Shown: positions 36,494 through 46,329 of the stretch, piece by piece
Numbering within the stretch: the stretch's first letter is position 1
Layout of the letters: every line of letters begins with the position of its first letter
Assembly (NCBI GenBank): GCA_003956705.1
Contig: QZCP01000225.1
Span: 51,073 to 115,072 of the forward strand
Direction: 5' to 3'
From: Brevipalpus yothersi
Taxonomy: Eukaryota; Arthropoda; Arachnida; Trombidiformes; Tenuipalpidae
Length of the DNA: 64,000 nt
Made by a program: the position numbers and the translations under genes
The notes under the pieces: model-generated
Database searches by the model: none
Seen by the model: only the letters and a program-made list of their open reading frames with translations
Told to the model about the DNA's origin: nothing

Positions 36494-38431
36494 TCCAGAT
36501 AAGTGGTTTTGTTTTCTCACCGCGAACGGCTGCAAATTTCGTAAAGCCAGCATGATCGAAATGCAATTTTCTTCCTTGAAACTTAGAGAAACGAAGCAAG
36601 ACTGTGCACAAGCACGCTTGCCTTTGCCTTCGCCATGAAGAAGTTGGAGACTTTTATGACTGAAAAAAAGTTAGAATTTTAATGAGAACTAACCAGTCGC
36701 CGTCGAGTGAGCCAACCAGAATCATTATCTTATGAGTGAGTAAATAAGAGATAGGAAGGCTCTCCACACCGATTGAATCGAACACTTAATTGCGCCGATG
36801 ATGTGCTAGTACTTGAATGAGTTTGTTGATGTCAGCGATAGACTTATTGTGCCGATGGTGTGTAATCAGAGCGAGGTTCCACTGGCTTCTATGTGGACAT
36901 GTTCTGTTTCCATGCTGGGATCAAGTGATGATTGCATTGGGGTTGGGTTAGCCAGATTTGAGCACATTCCCTTTTTCATCTGTACATGTAGAAAGGATTC
37001 ACCTCAGCATCCTCGATTATCGAGATTTCCATCCTGTTATCCAGACAGACTCTCTTCGTCTTGAGAAGATAGCTAGATTGTGATAATTTTTAGCTTGTCT
37101 GTGTCTTTTAGTGAGAAGATTGAAGGCAGCAAAAAGATTTTTCTTCTTTTTCTCTCTCTCTCTCTCTCTCTTTCTCAATCTCTATTACAACCAGCTCCAG
37201 ATTCTGATCACTTCATAGCCAGGGACGCCTAAAGCTTGTGATCTTGTAAGCCTTCAAATCAGACCTAATTTTTGACGAGCGAGGCACTTACTGAGGAGTA
37301 GATATGAGACCATGATTTGGATAATTTTCCAAGTTTTTGCAAATCAAAATTCATGAACAAAATCGAAAGCCAATTTCAATCTGCCTGCCAGCCTGATCTA
37401 TCCTTGGATGTTCTTACCATCGATAGGATCCAAGGATCAAAATTTTGATGGAAGTGCAAAAAGAATTCCTACTTCAATGTAAAGTGATTTGATTTGATTA
37501 TGATTGTATCAAGATATGTCAATGGTTATAAGAGAATTGGATAAACATGGATACATGTATGTTCTTTTCCGAATTGATAATTAACCATGATCACTTGGAC
37601 TTGATTTCAACATTAGATTGTCGGCGATCTTTCAGCCTACAATTTTATTTACACATCTTATTTCTCTCGGGACTTCTGTATTTGTCTTGAGTCTCTCTTT
37701 GTTATCCGTCTCATGATATTTTTCTTCTCTCTTTATCTTCTTTCCCATCCACTCTCATCTTTGTTGTTTTCTCTTTCTTACTTACATCTATATCAGAGTC
37801 AAATCAATCCATTCTTCATACTCTCGCCTCCTTCACTTAAGAAGAAGACTAACAGTCAAGAATGAGCCGAAATTGCACTCAAGAAGCTAACTTTCTTCCG
37901 TTGTTCCTCTATTTCTAGACAATCACAAGAGATGAATCGGGTTTGGAACCGCTGAAGAAGATAAAAACAGAAGATACACCTCTGAAAGAATCGCCTCCGA
38001 GCCTTTTCTCACCATATTCTCATCTTCATCCACCAATTTCTAATTGGACTCCAGATCCCTCTCTTTTTACTTATTGGTATCGTCACCCTGCTTTATTAAC
38101 TGCTCATTCTGAGGATAATCCATTTTCTCGATACAATGTGTTCAAATGGTCTGGTGATGAACATCGTAAGTATCAATATCCAAATCACTTCCATCTCTTT
38201 CTCTTCTTTACGTCACATTTTCTCATAAAAAAAATTTCTACTCCCTTAGATGACGAAGATAAATCAAAAGAACTAGACGGAACGTTATTCCATAACCTGG
38301 AAAAGATACTGAGTAAGCACAAGGCTACCGATGAACTCAGACTCGATGTCATTAAAGAAGTGGAATGCATTTTGAAGGGTTTTCAAAATAAGAGGAATAA
38401 CCCGCCTTCTCTCATGCCGAGCAAGAATTGA
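33430..38431 (+). CDS. Ski/Sno-family transcriptional co-repressor
   Basis: Three exons (33430-35199, 37919-38165, 38250-38431), phases 0 and 1, 732 residues. Residues 1-300 are low complexity: His runs, ten Gln (130-139), Ser/Thr/Pro-rich. The Ski/Sno/Dac DNA-binding-like domain is at about 303-395 (FNVGGEKRLCLPQILNTVLR, CGLITKTDAERLC). The SAND-like Smad4-binding domain is at about 436-520, with CFGQC, CIKCNEC and the RTCHWGF core. Known Ski/Sno proteins bind Smad4 and receptor Smads and recruit N-CoR/Sin3 to silence TGF-beta/activin/BMP targets in the nucleus. The close match of both domains to vertebrate Ski favours Ski/Sno over Dachshund or Fussel. A SUMO-type IKTE lies at 605-608. No long C-terminal coiled coil is seen. 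The start is bounded by TGA immediately upstream; Met1, Met3 or Met5 may be used, and Met5 has the best context. Confidence 0.93.
35920..36447 (+). mobile_element. tRNA-derived SINE inserted in a CT microsatellite
   Basis: A box TAGCCTAGTGG at 35,927-35,937 and B box GGTTCGAATCC at 35,971-35,981 match RNA polymerase III promoter consensus at tRNA spacing. The implied T-stem has two mismatches and no acceptor stem can be drawn, so this is a degenerate tRNA head, not a tRNA gene. About 460 bp of unrelated body follow, GC-richer than the surroundings, including a CCCCCC-A-GGGGGGG hairpin at 36,034-36,048. The element ends near CTGAAAAAACAGTTCAG, and CT repeats abut it on both sides (35,905-35,926 and 36,448-36,488), as expected if it entered a CT array and duplicated its target. 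Boundaries are approximate. No coding capacity. Confidence 0.8.
36448..36488. repeat. (CT)n microsatellite flanking the SINE
   Basis: Right-hand half of the CT sequence interrupted by the SINE; the left half is at 35,905-35,926. Confidence 0.95.
37919..38431 (+). CDS. Ski/Sno exons 2-3: C-terminal region
   Basis: Exons 37919-38165 and 38250-38431, separated by an 84-nt intron (GTAAGT..CCTTAG) that is itself open in frame. Exon 2 encodes KKIKTEDTP (SUMO consensus) and an aromatic/Pro-rich segment (TYWYRHPALL, YNVFKWSG). Exon 3 adds an acidic, weakly helical tail (LFHNLEKILSKH, VIKEVECILKGF) and ends in TGA. An internal GTAAGC at 38,311-38,316 could serve as another donor to a tail I cannot find. 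I do not recognise these tails outside Ski/Sno. Confidence 0.72.
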   Translation, partial: TITRDESGLEPLKKIKTEDTPLKESPPSLFSPYSHLHPPISNWTPDPSLFTYWYRHPALLTAHSEDNPFSRYNVFKWSGDEHRKYQYPNHFHLFLFFTSHFLIKKISTPLDDEDKSKELDGTLFHNLEKILSKHKATDELRLDVIKEVECILKGFQNKRNNPPSLMPSKN

Positions 38432-39202
38432 TCGTCCAAGTACAAATACATCTATGACGAAGAAAGGATTGTAATGTCTTGAAGACGCACCTCTTTTCGA
38501 AATTAATTTCTCTGTTTTTTCCTCCACTACTGAAAAACGGACGAGTCAAAAGCATCGAGCCTCTCTATGTCGAGGGTTTTACAGTGGCTCCGATGTTGAG
38601 AAAAAAAATTTTCCTAGGCAAAGTTTGCAATTTTACTAGATTTTGGGATTGTTTTATTAACACTTAGGACATTCAATCCCATCCCTCATCTCAAAGCTTG
38701 TCAGATGAAGTAAGGCCATAAGAAGGGTTTCATAAGCTCGATCTCGTCCCCTTTTTCATCTCTTTTTCTCTCTATTTACCTCTATTACTACCTCTTGACT
38801 TTAACCTTTGTGCTTCTTCCTCTAAGAGAGGTTGAATGCTCGCAACTCGCCTGCAGCTTCTTTTTTGTCACTCATTTTTTTTGAAGCTGGAACCATGAAG
38901 ACACGTATACTTTTTTTGCCATGTTGGTTTTATTTGAATCAAATACGAGAGAAGTCCTTTTAGTTAATTCACCAATGCAACACGTCAAGTGTCTGTGCGT
39001 TTTTGAGTGAAGATTTTAACGAAACAAGCGCTCGAACCACAAACGGCGAAACCATTTCGCTGCGGGAAAAAAGCAAACCAAGCGCATAATGTAAATATTA
39101 TGATAATTATTGATTGTTCAAATTTTTTTTGTTTCATATTATCTCTACCTCATATGGATAATCCTCATGAAAAAGAAAGTTGAGTAATGAAAAACAACTT
39201 TG
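38432..39202. other. Convergent 3' ends of Ski/Sno and the TMEM223-like gene
   Basis: 771 bp between the two stop codons. No canonical AATAAA found on the + strand for Ski; on the minus strand AATAAA occurs at 38,934-38,929, about 270 bp past the TMEM223-like stop. No gene seen. Confidence 0.6.
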
Positions 39203-39940
39203 TCAAAATTTTCTCTCGACTCCAATTGTGTGATCAAAAAGAAACGGATCCGGAAAGTAGCCATCCTTGTCAATCATGAATTTAAATCGACGACCCTTGA
39301 TTGAGATGGGTATAACGTTCTCCTTAGCATGACGGCTAGAATGACAGGATACATAGCTAAGAGGAACTTCAAAATTTCGTTGACTCTTTGACAATGGCAG
39401 TCCTTGTAGATGAGAAAACAAAACACGTTCTCCACCTGCCCTTAAAACTATTGAAGATATCGTTTTCGTGATACGAAATTTAGCATATCCAAATCCTAAA
39501 ACAGGTATTATGAACAGAAAAGTACCTATTATTCGGATATTTCTCTCCAAGAAGGTGAAGAATGTATTGGTTAATTGTGCACTCGTATCATCACCACGGC
39601 CACGAAGCTTTTGAGCGGCAAGGTTACATAAAAATATGCCTCCATAAAAAATGATTGAAGCTGCCGCACCACTGCCGATCAAGATTTTGTTATAATGAGA
39701 TAATTTCTCTAGTGAATATATTGTAGTATCTCGTTCAAGTTTGGATGCTATTTCATCCTTAAACATATCAAAATACACTTCACTTTTTTCCCTCTTCACA
39801 ATTTTAGGCCCACTTTTACCACTCAAAATAGTTCCTCTCGTGGACAAATGACGATGATGATAATGTAATGGCTTTCCAATCATTGGACGCAGACAGCTTC
39901 GCGACACGGTCATCATCGTTGTTGTCATCATCATCACCAT
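39203..39940 (-). CDS. TMEM223-like mitochondrial inner-membrane protein
   Basis: Intronless, 245 residues. It has a Met/Thr then Arg/His-rich N-terminus suited to mitochondrial import (no acidic residue before 52), two transmembrane helices (about 86-108 and 135-153), and a conserved C-terminal block: SIVLRAGG (163-170), VPLSYVSC (192-199), IKGRRFKFMIDKDGYFP (214-230), LFDHTIG (234-240). This block matches the TMEM223 family, mitochondrial proteins linked to cytochrome c oxidase (complex IV) assembly through COX1 expression. The first 12 codons are an ATG/ACG repeat, so Met1, 3, 4, 5, 9, 10 or 20 could be the start; I keep the longest. Length is close to the family's usual ~200 plus presequence. 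It is convergent with the Ski/Sno gene. Confidence 0.85.
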   Translation of the reverse strand: MVMMMTTTMMTVSRSCLRPMIGKPLHYHHRHLSTRGTILSGKSGPKIVKREKSEVYFDMFKDEIASKLERDTTIYSLEKLSHYNKILIGSGAAASIIFYGGIFLCNLAAQKLRGRGDDTSAQLTNTFFTFLERNIRIIGTFLFIIPVLGFGYAKFRITKTISSIVLRAGGERVLFSHLQGLPLSKSQRNFEVPLSYVSCHSSRHAKENVIPISIKGRRFKFMIDKDGYFPDPFLFDHTIGVERKF

Positions 39941-40635
39941 CAGAAGGAGGAGGATGTCAAGATGACTAGAGAAAATTTATTTCACATTAAAAGTACACAC
40001 ACAATCCTATTGAAATATTGCCGCTAATCGTCATTACAAATTGATTTCAATCGATGGACAAAACATGTGAACAAGTTTACAATTTAAATGGCAATTGTGT
40101 CCTCCTGGCGGACTTGATCGGAAGCTTGTGATGTCGAACTTTTTTGAGTGGAAAGTAGAAAATAATTTTCTTCAACCTTTTTTTCTCGGAGGCCTCTGGA
40201 ATTGCTTTCTCTCAACTTTAATGGCACCCATTATGATTGCCCGTGCCGATCGCCTTGGGAATGAGGATGAAAAATTTTTACCTTTCTATCCGAAGCAACT
40301 TGATCAACGAGGTATGCACTGGTGAGTGCCATATGAGAGGTGCTTACACCCAACATCCTGTGGTGCATACACTGATTGAGGGGTGATTGAGAGAGGCTCT
40401 CCTGTTTCTCCGAGAGACCAGAACATCATGTGAAGATGAGGAGAGAGATTGAGTTTGAGAGATGCTTTTGTTCTGATTTATGGTGTTGAAAATCAAGATG
40501 AACCCAAATGATCATCACCCTTTGGAGCCGTCTTATGAGTGGATATTTGCTCAGTAAAGTATTTTGGATGGATCATTTTAAAAAATTTTCTGAGGATAAA
40601 ATTTCGTTGAATCACGCAGAATATCGAAAAGTTTG

Positions 40636-40675
40636 ATGTCGGGGTATGTCGGGGTATATCGGGGTATGTCGGGGT
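40636..40675 (+). repeat. Four-unit 10-bp G-rich tandem repeat
   Basis: Four copies of ATGTCGGGGT (third copy ATATCGGGGT). The four GGGG runs at 40,641, 40,651, 40,661 and 40,671 with six-base spacers fit a G-quadruplex pattern on the + strand. Confidence 0.95.
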
Positions 40676-40944
40676 TTCTTGCAGATGTGGTTTTGATCAT
40701 TTCATCTATTGGCGCTTTATTTGATCTAGGGAAAAGTCAAAATTTTTTCGAACAACTATGGCTTGAGTTCTAATTGAGGTAGGTTAACTATCTTCAAGTT
40801 TAGCAACTTGATTTCTACATATTTTTATTCAGAGAAACATATTTCACTCTTGATAAACTGAATAGATGATTGTAATTCACTGCTAGAGAACATTCAAGCT
40901 CTAGATCTTTGATAAGAATCTCTGATCAAGTCTGAGGTGCATTC

Positions 40945-41490
40945 GGATTTTCTTCCTCTTCTCCAGATACACTGGTGAGATATTCGAAACAACAAGATCA
41001 CTTTTTCCATCGATACCGAACACCTCAGCTGTTCATCAAGGCAACTTGACATTTGTCAAAAAGTTAAGAAAAATTTTGCTTCCAAGCAAATAAGTTTTTC
41101 CTATGCAATGACTGGGCAAATAAGAAAGAAAAAAGAATGCATCACATCAACTCTAAACACAACGAAAGAGGTCCATGAAAGCTAACTAACGATTCTAATC
41201 AGTCTGTCATTTGTGGTCAGCAAGTAGGAATGATAAAAAGTGATCTACTTCAACTGGTTAACTCTAGGGATGGTTTATCATTAGATAAAAAGCTAAGAAG
41301 ATTTTCTCACTTAATTTGGAGAGATAGTATCATGAACTATGGCCAATCGAGTGCAACACCTATCAGACCGAGATGCTGATGAGACCTTTAGATAGGTCAA
41401 GCCGATTTGCTGGGGAAAATCGATCATCATTTGTACCCAAAAGGTCACATCAAATTACAATATTGATATGTTGACTCTAACATCGATGAG
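40945..41490 (+). repeat. Dispersed inverted repeat, copy B
   Basis: Partner of the minus-strand segment 12,855-12,290, in opposite orientation about 28 kb away. The matching stretch runs from CTCCAGATACACTGG through CACCTCAGCTGTTCATC to the ATCAAATTACAATATTGATA block. Its version of the small open frame is broken by stops and indels. Confidence 0.75.
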
Positions 41491-42465
41491 ATATTTCTAT
41501 CTCTATCTCTCTTTCCTCTCCTTCACAGCTATTTCGAGAATTTTTCTTCAGCATATTTTTGCAAGTGAATATGAGACTTTAGAACCAATTTTTTTCACTC
41601 ATCGTCGATGTTCATAGAGGGTTAATGGAAGTATGATTACCCAAAAAGTGATCTTCCCAAGTGTTACAGTGATTCATGTTTCGCTGTTCGCTCATACACT
41701 GTACTCAGTAATTAAACAATTACAGGAAACTGTCCATAAGTATTCTGAGGGGTGGCCAAATCCCACATCAATTGGATAGTAATGAAAAATTCCAAGTTCA
41801 AACTATCCGCTGATAGGAGTAGAGAAAAGTACAAATATTCGAAAAGTTCTTGACCAGAACTTGAAACATTGACAAGATTCAACATTTTCAATTACCACTC
41901 ATCAGATGGCAGTTAGGAACTCATCTCAAAAGTTCTTTGCCGCCTGTAGTTTAGTGCATCATTCTACTGAACTTTCCATGAAAAAAACGTTCCGAAAATC
42001 AGAGGACGTAATTTTGGGAGATTAAGAGCAAAATTTCATGACAATGACGATAATTATTGTTCTGGTGGCTGTTGCAAAATTTCCATTTGATATTTTGAGA
42101 ACGAACCAGATTGTTTCATCATTTGATGGAAAGATTATGGAAGCCGTTTGTTTTTGGATGTAAGATCATGTTCGACGAATTTACTGTTTGATTAGTCCTC
42201 TGATTGAAATAGTCAATATGAATTTGATTTCAATCATTCAAACTTCACTAACAGGAATAAAACACATTAGAATCATGAGACTTTTGACCAAAAATGACAT
42301 CAATAGTATCCTTACTTAACCAACTAAGTTCTGATTTTTAGTGAATTTCGATAGAATTTTAAGAGTCTATTCCTAAGAATTAAATCAAAGATAGATGAAA
42401 TAGATGCCTCGACCCATGTCCCTTGCCTGGTATGACTTGCTCTAGATACTTCCTAGAAGGTGGAG

Positions 42466-42711
42466 TTACACGTATTTCCCGTTATTCAAATCTACCAGTT
42501 GAATCAAAAATTCTTGACTTCCACATGAAGCTATTTCCTCAGCGAGACACATGTATTTTGCTGCAAGAAATTCTCCATTTTCAATCGAATTAAGCTTTGA
42601 AAAAACTTTCGAATCAAGCAGCTCTTTGAGCAGCCAAAGGTCACCAAAGATCTGATCAATAATTGCTATGAAACATTCCTCAAGAATCGCTGTCACCATC
42701 ATTGATCGCAT
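42466..42711 (-). CDS. Orphan open frame, possible terminal exon
   Basis: 81 codons from ATG to TAA with balanced composition, unlike the low-complexity frames around it (AILEECFIAIIDQIFGDLW; CLAEEIASCGSQEFLIQLVD). An acceptor-like TTTTGACCAG lies five bases before the ATG and would keep the frame open, so it could be the last exon of a minus-strand gene. No partner exon and no family recognised; it may be a gene remnant or chance. Confidence 0.25.
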   Translation of the reverse strand: MRSMMVTAILEECFIAIIDQIFGDLWLLKELLDSKVFSKLNSIENGEFLAAKYMCLAEEIASCGSQEFLIQLVDLNNGKYV

Positions 42712-42943
42712 CTCGACTGGTCAAAAATCAGATTAAAATTTGTAGAAAGAAGTAGAAAAAAAACTATCCCAGCTGATTGGGTGTCTTAATAGCATCCAGA
42801 TTGACTGGCCAGTCCGTTACAAGTGACATATCAGCGGAGTCCATCTCTCTCTCTCTCTCTTCCCTGTATCAAGTCCGTAGGAAGTGATACAAGTCACATG
42901 TGAAATCAGAAATGTGAAAATTTTTCAGAGTTCCCGGAATGTG

Positions 42944-42946
<3 letters not shown>

Positions 42947-43020
<74 letters not shown>
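42947..43020. repeat. (CT)n microsatellite
   Basis: 74 bp of CT with one CTTT interruption near its end. Confidence 0.95.
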
Positions 43021-43024
<4 letters not shown>

Positions 43025-43809
43025 TTCCCATTCAACTTTGATATGATACTTGCATTGGGACCGGTTATTGGGTATACTCTGAATCCGGTTCTGGTTTATT
43101 CTATCTGTCTTCCAAAAAAACTTGCACAAGAAGTTCTCATCTAAGAAGGTGGGAAGAGAGATGGAGAGAGAGAAGAGAGAGAAAAAGTAAGAGAGAAAAA
43201 TCTTTGCTCTCTCTCTCTTATTTGGTGAGCCTGTTTGTTGCTTGAAGCACCTTTCTCATTCGTTTGCCGACCAGAATCCAGTCGACCAGCATCGGGCAAT
43301 GGTCTGAAGAAGAAGAAGAAGAAGGTTTATACAGGTACAGTGACATTAGAAGAGGTTTTTTTTCAGCTGATCATCTTATACACAAACTTTTTAATTAATT
43401 TTTGGTGAACAATTCAACATTATTATACCAATACATTGTATTATAATCATCATCAATCTACTTTTGTATTGATTCAGTGATTCAATCGAATTGTCTTCAT
43501 ATCTTTCTCGCTCTCTGTATATGTGTATATGGTGTGGATGTGTGTGGTGTGCCCACGGAAAGTAACTATAACGCCGACATTTTGGCCCAACATTATTCGG
43601 TTAATATAGCCGATCAATTGACTGAATCGTATATGTTCCGAATATATTTCGGATTAGATAATGAACACTAGTGATTTAATTCGCAAGTGACATACCAGTG
43701 TGCCGGACACATAATCAACCTTCATCATCATCATTACTATTATTATTATTCAAGCCGAAGCGGAATAATTTTTCAAGAATCATAACTTTTTCGGCACGTT
43801 AGCACCATC

Positions 43810-46002
43810 ATGGTACACATGATGTGTTCCTATCATACCATGTTTTGGATATTTTCTGCCATTTTAGTGGCATTTTTGCCCACAATAGTAAGTACATGTG
43901 TAAAATATGATTCATCAAATCATTCAACTTCAATTTGTTTCTCCAATCATGTGTCCAATTGAAAGACTTGAAGATTAGAAGAAGTTATCCACATCAATTT
44001 GCTTCTTCTTATCACTCAACAAGTTTAGTTTATCAAAATTGTGCTCAAAGTTGTGCTGAGGATAGAAAAAAATCGATATATTTAGTGATTCACTGTAATA
44101 TGAATCAATGGATGATAAAGTTCTGATTGAAATCTCGATTTTAATCTCTGTAACTCTCTCGAATATCAATGCCATCAATACTATTTGATAGCTTTCAAAA
44201 CCTAGTAGTGAAGATCTATCAATGATTTGAATTTATTTGAATTTGAGTAGGGAAATAGATTTCTCATGGGATAGTTAACATTTATCTGAGAGTAGATGCG
44301 TCTTAATATTTAGTTCAAACATTTAGTCATGAAGATTAATGAATGAGAGGTGAAGATGACGAAAAAAAACTAAAAGTAGATGAAGAGTAACATTATGTTG
44401 GAAGCAAAATACACTATACACTATTGAAACTTGTCATCATACACATAACACTCTCTCCCCTTTCCTCCCACTTCTTCTCTTCTTCTTCTTCTTCTCTATT
44501 CTTCCTGATTCCGTTTATCCCTCTTCTTCTCGTTATTCTTGCTCTTCATTGTCTAAAACCCTTATCATTGCTACTATCATCACCGTGTTCATGTCTGTCG
44601 TCTTACCTTGATGCGGCGGAAGATGAACATCGTGCTCATATTTCCTTTTTTTTCTTACTTGAGCCTGATCAGTGTTCCGTTGATCAGTAAAACAATCGGA
44701 AAAATGTTCTTCTTACTTCATCAGGTCACTTGAGCATGGATAATATTGTAGTTATTTTTCTCTTCTTCTTCGTCTACTTCATCTTCTTTTACTCAATTGG
44801 CACATGATTGGAATAACGAAAATTCTTTCTCTCTCTCTTACTCCTAACTCTTGAATACACATTCACACATTTGTTTCCATGAATGAACACGTCATGTTGA
44901 TGATAAAAGTTGGCCGGTTTAAAAGATGAGAGAGAGAGAAGAAGATGTGAGAGCATCCCGCATCATTCTTTATCCTTCTTCTCGTAGAGGTGACAGGAAA
45001 ATTTTTGGACTTGGCCTGAATAGTTGTACAAAATAATCGGCACACAAACACACATGAAACATGATGCGTCTATAAATGTAAAGAATTTTCGCGCAAATCT
45101 AGACTCTTGAGAGTAGAAAAAATCAATCGGAATTTATTCCATATCAGAGGTATTCCAGATAGTTGGACAAGTTGAGAATGGAAATTGTCCAACTCATTCC
45201 TCTATTTATTCTCTAAAATTATCATCCTCTATCTCCCATACAAGGTCAAAATAGTTAGAATGTTTGGTCACAATTTGGTGGTAATCATCGATTTTTTGGA
45301 ATATCTTGATAAAAGGAGAGACACATTTTCAGAATTATTTCTTATCATCACATTTTACGCCCTCACAGTATAGCTTTAACCGCAAGGACAGCACATATTT
45401 TTTATACACACGCAGATGATGATTGTTATGACCCAAAATTCAGAGCATGCCGCAAGTATTCCTCAGAATTTTGGCAAATCAAGTCAAACTGTTCCCAAAT
45501 TACATGACCTACACGCAACATTCAATAGAGTATCATCAAATGCCTCCGATATATATTGTGAGTGTCAATTTGTAGCCAAAAATTTTAACCTGTCACCTGC
45601 CGAGATAGTTGGACAAGAAAAATGTGTGTTTATATGCGTATTCAACTTTTCCAAATGGACTTGAAAATTTTCTCGATAAATAGTCCATTTTCTTCTCTTC
45701 TCTCTCAATACTGACCTCTGTCCACCTTCAAAATGCATTTCTTTCGGTTCATTCACCTCATTTTCCATATCGCTCATTTCCTAACATCACTTGTTTCTCT
45801 TTCTTTTTCTCTCTCTCTTCCTCAGCAGACTCTAGGTTCTCACAGTCAAGAAAACGTCAGATTGTTACAATGCCCTGAGGGTAAGTTTTTCCAAACCTCA
45901 TCTTATATATCCAACAAGTGTGCTCACAACGTGTATGTATGTGTGTGTTTGATTTACACTGAAAACTTCTCTCTCTCCATCTCTCTCCTCTTCTCTGATG
46001 AA

Positions 46003-46033
<31 letters not shown>

Positions 46034-46280
46034 TGGGCCCGATGGATGAGGCTAAATACTCTGGTTGATATCGCAATCTTTTTCAGTTTACTTCTCCTAT
46101 CTTTTAGCTTTGCTTCTTTTTTAATGATTGATTTGGCCTGCAGAATATGGCTGCCCTCAGGAAGATAATGGTAGTTCCTCTTCATCACTCTTCATCTTCA
46201 TCTTCTCTCATTCCTCTGCTCCTAACTCTGTACACACATCAGTCTTTCTCTTTCTTACATGCATTTTCAACATGCATCTT

Positions 46281-46329
<49 letters not shown>

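Larger units (their letters stand above)
35200..37918 (+). other. Ski/Sno intron 1
   Basis: 2.7 kb, GTGGGT to TTTCTAG. Holds pyrimidine-rich tracts at 35,280-35,420 and 35,630-35,690, a tRNA-derived SINE (35,920-36,447) between CT arrays, and otherwise unremarkable AT-rich DNA. Confidence 0.8.
39941..43809. other. Intergenic region between TMEM223-like and lectin-like genes
   Basis: 3.9 kb with no certain gene. Contains a G-rich tandem repeat at 40,636-40,675, copy B of the dispersed repeat (40,945-41,490), an orphan minus-strand frame (42,466-42,711), a 74-bp CT array, and GA-rich DNA around 43,150-43,200. The last ~350 bp likely include the 5' UTR of the lectin-like gene. Confidence 0.6.

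Noticed and set aside
36813..37064. 83-codon frame in Ski/Sno intron 1
   Set aside because: Cys/Ser-rich but with no homology I recognise, and no phase-compatible splice sites to either Ski exon.
43477..43671. 64-codon frame with a hydrophobic start upstream of the lectin-like gene
   Set aside because: It opens on GTG, not ATG, ends before the lectin start codon, and no splice fits. At most part of a 5' UTR.
45416..45664. 82-codon frame in lectin-like intron 1
   Set aside because: No acceptor at its start in the needed phase and no recognisable domain. The strong exon at 45,826 continues the gene without it.
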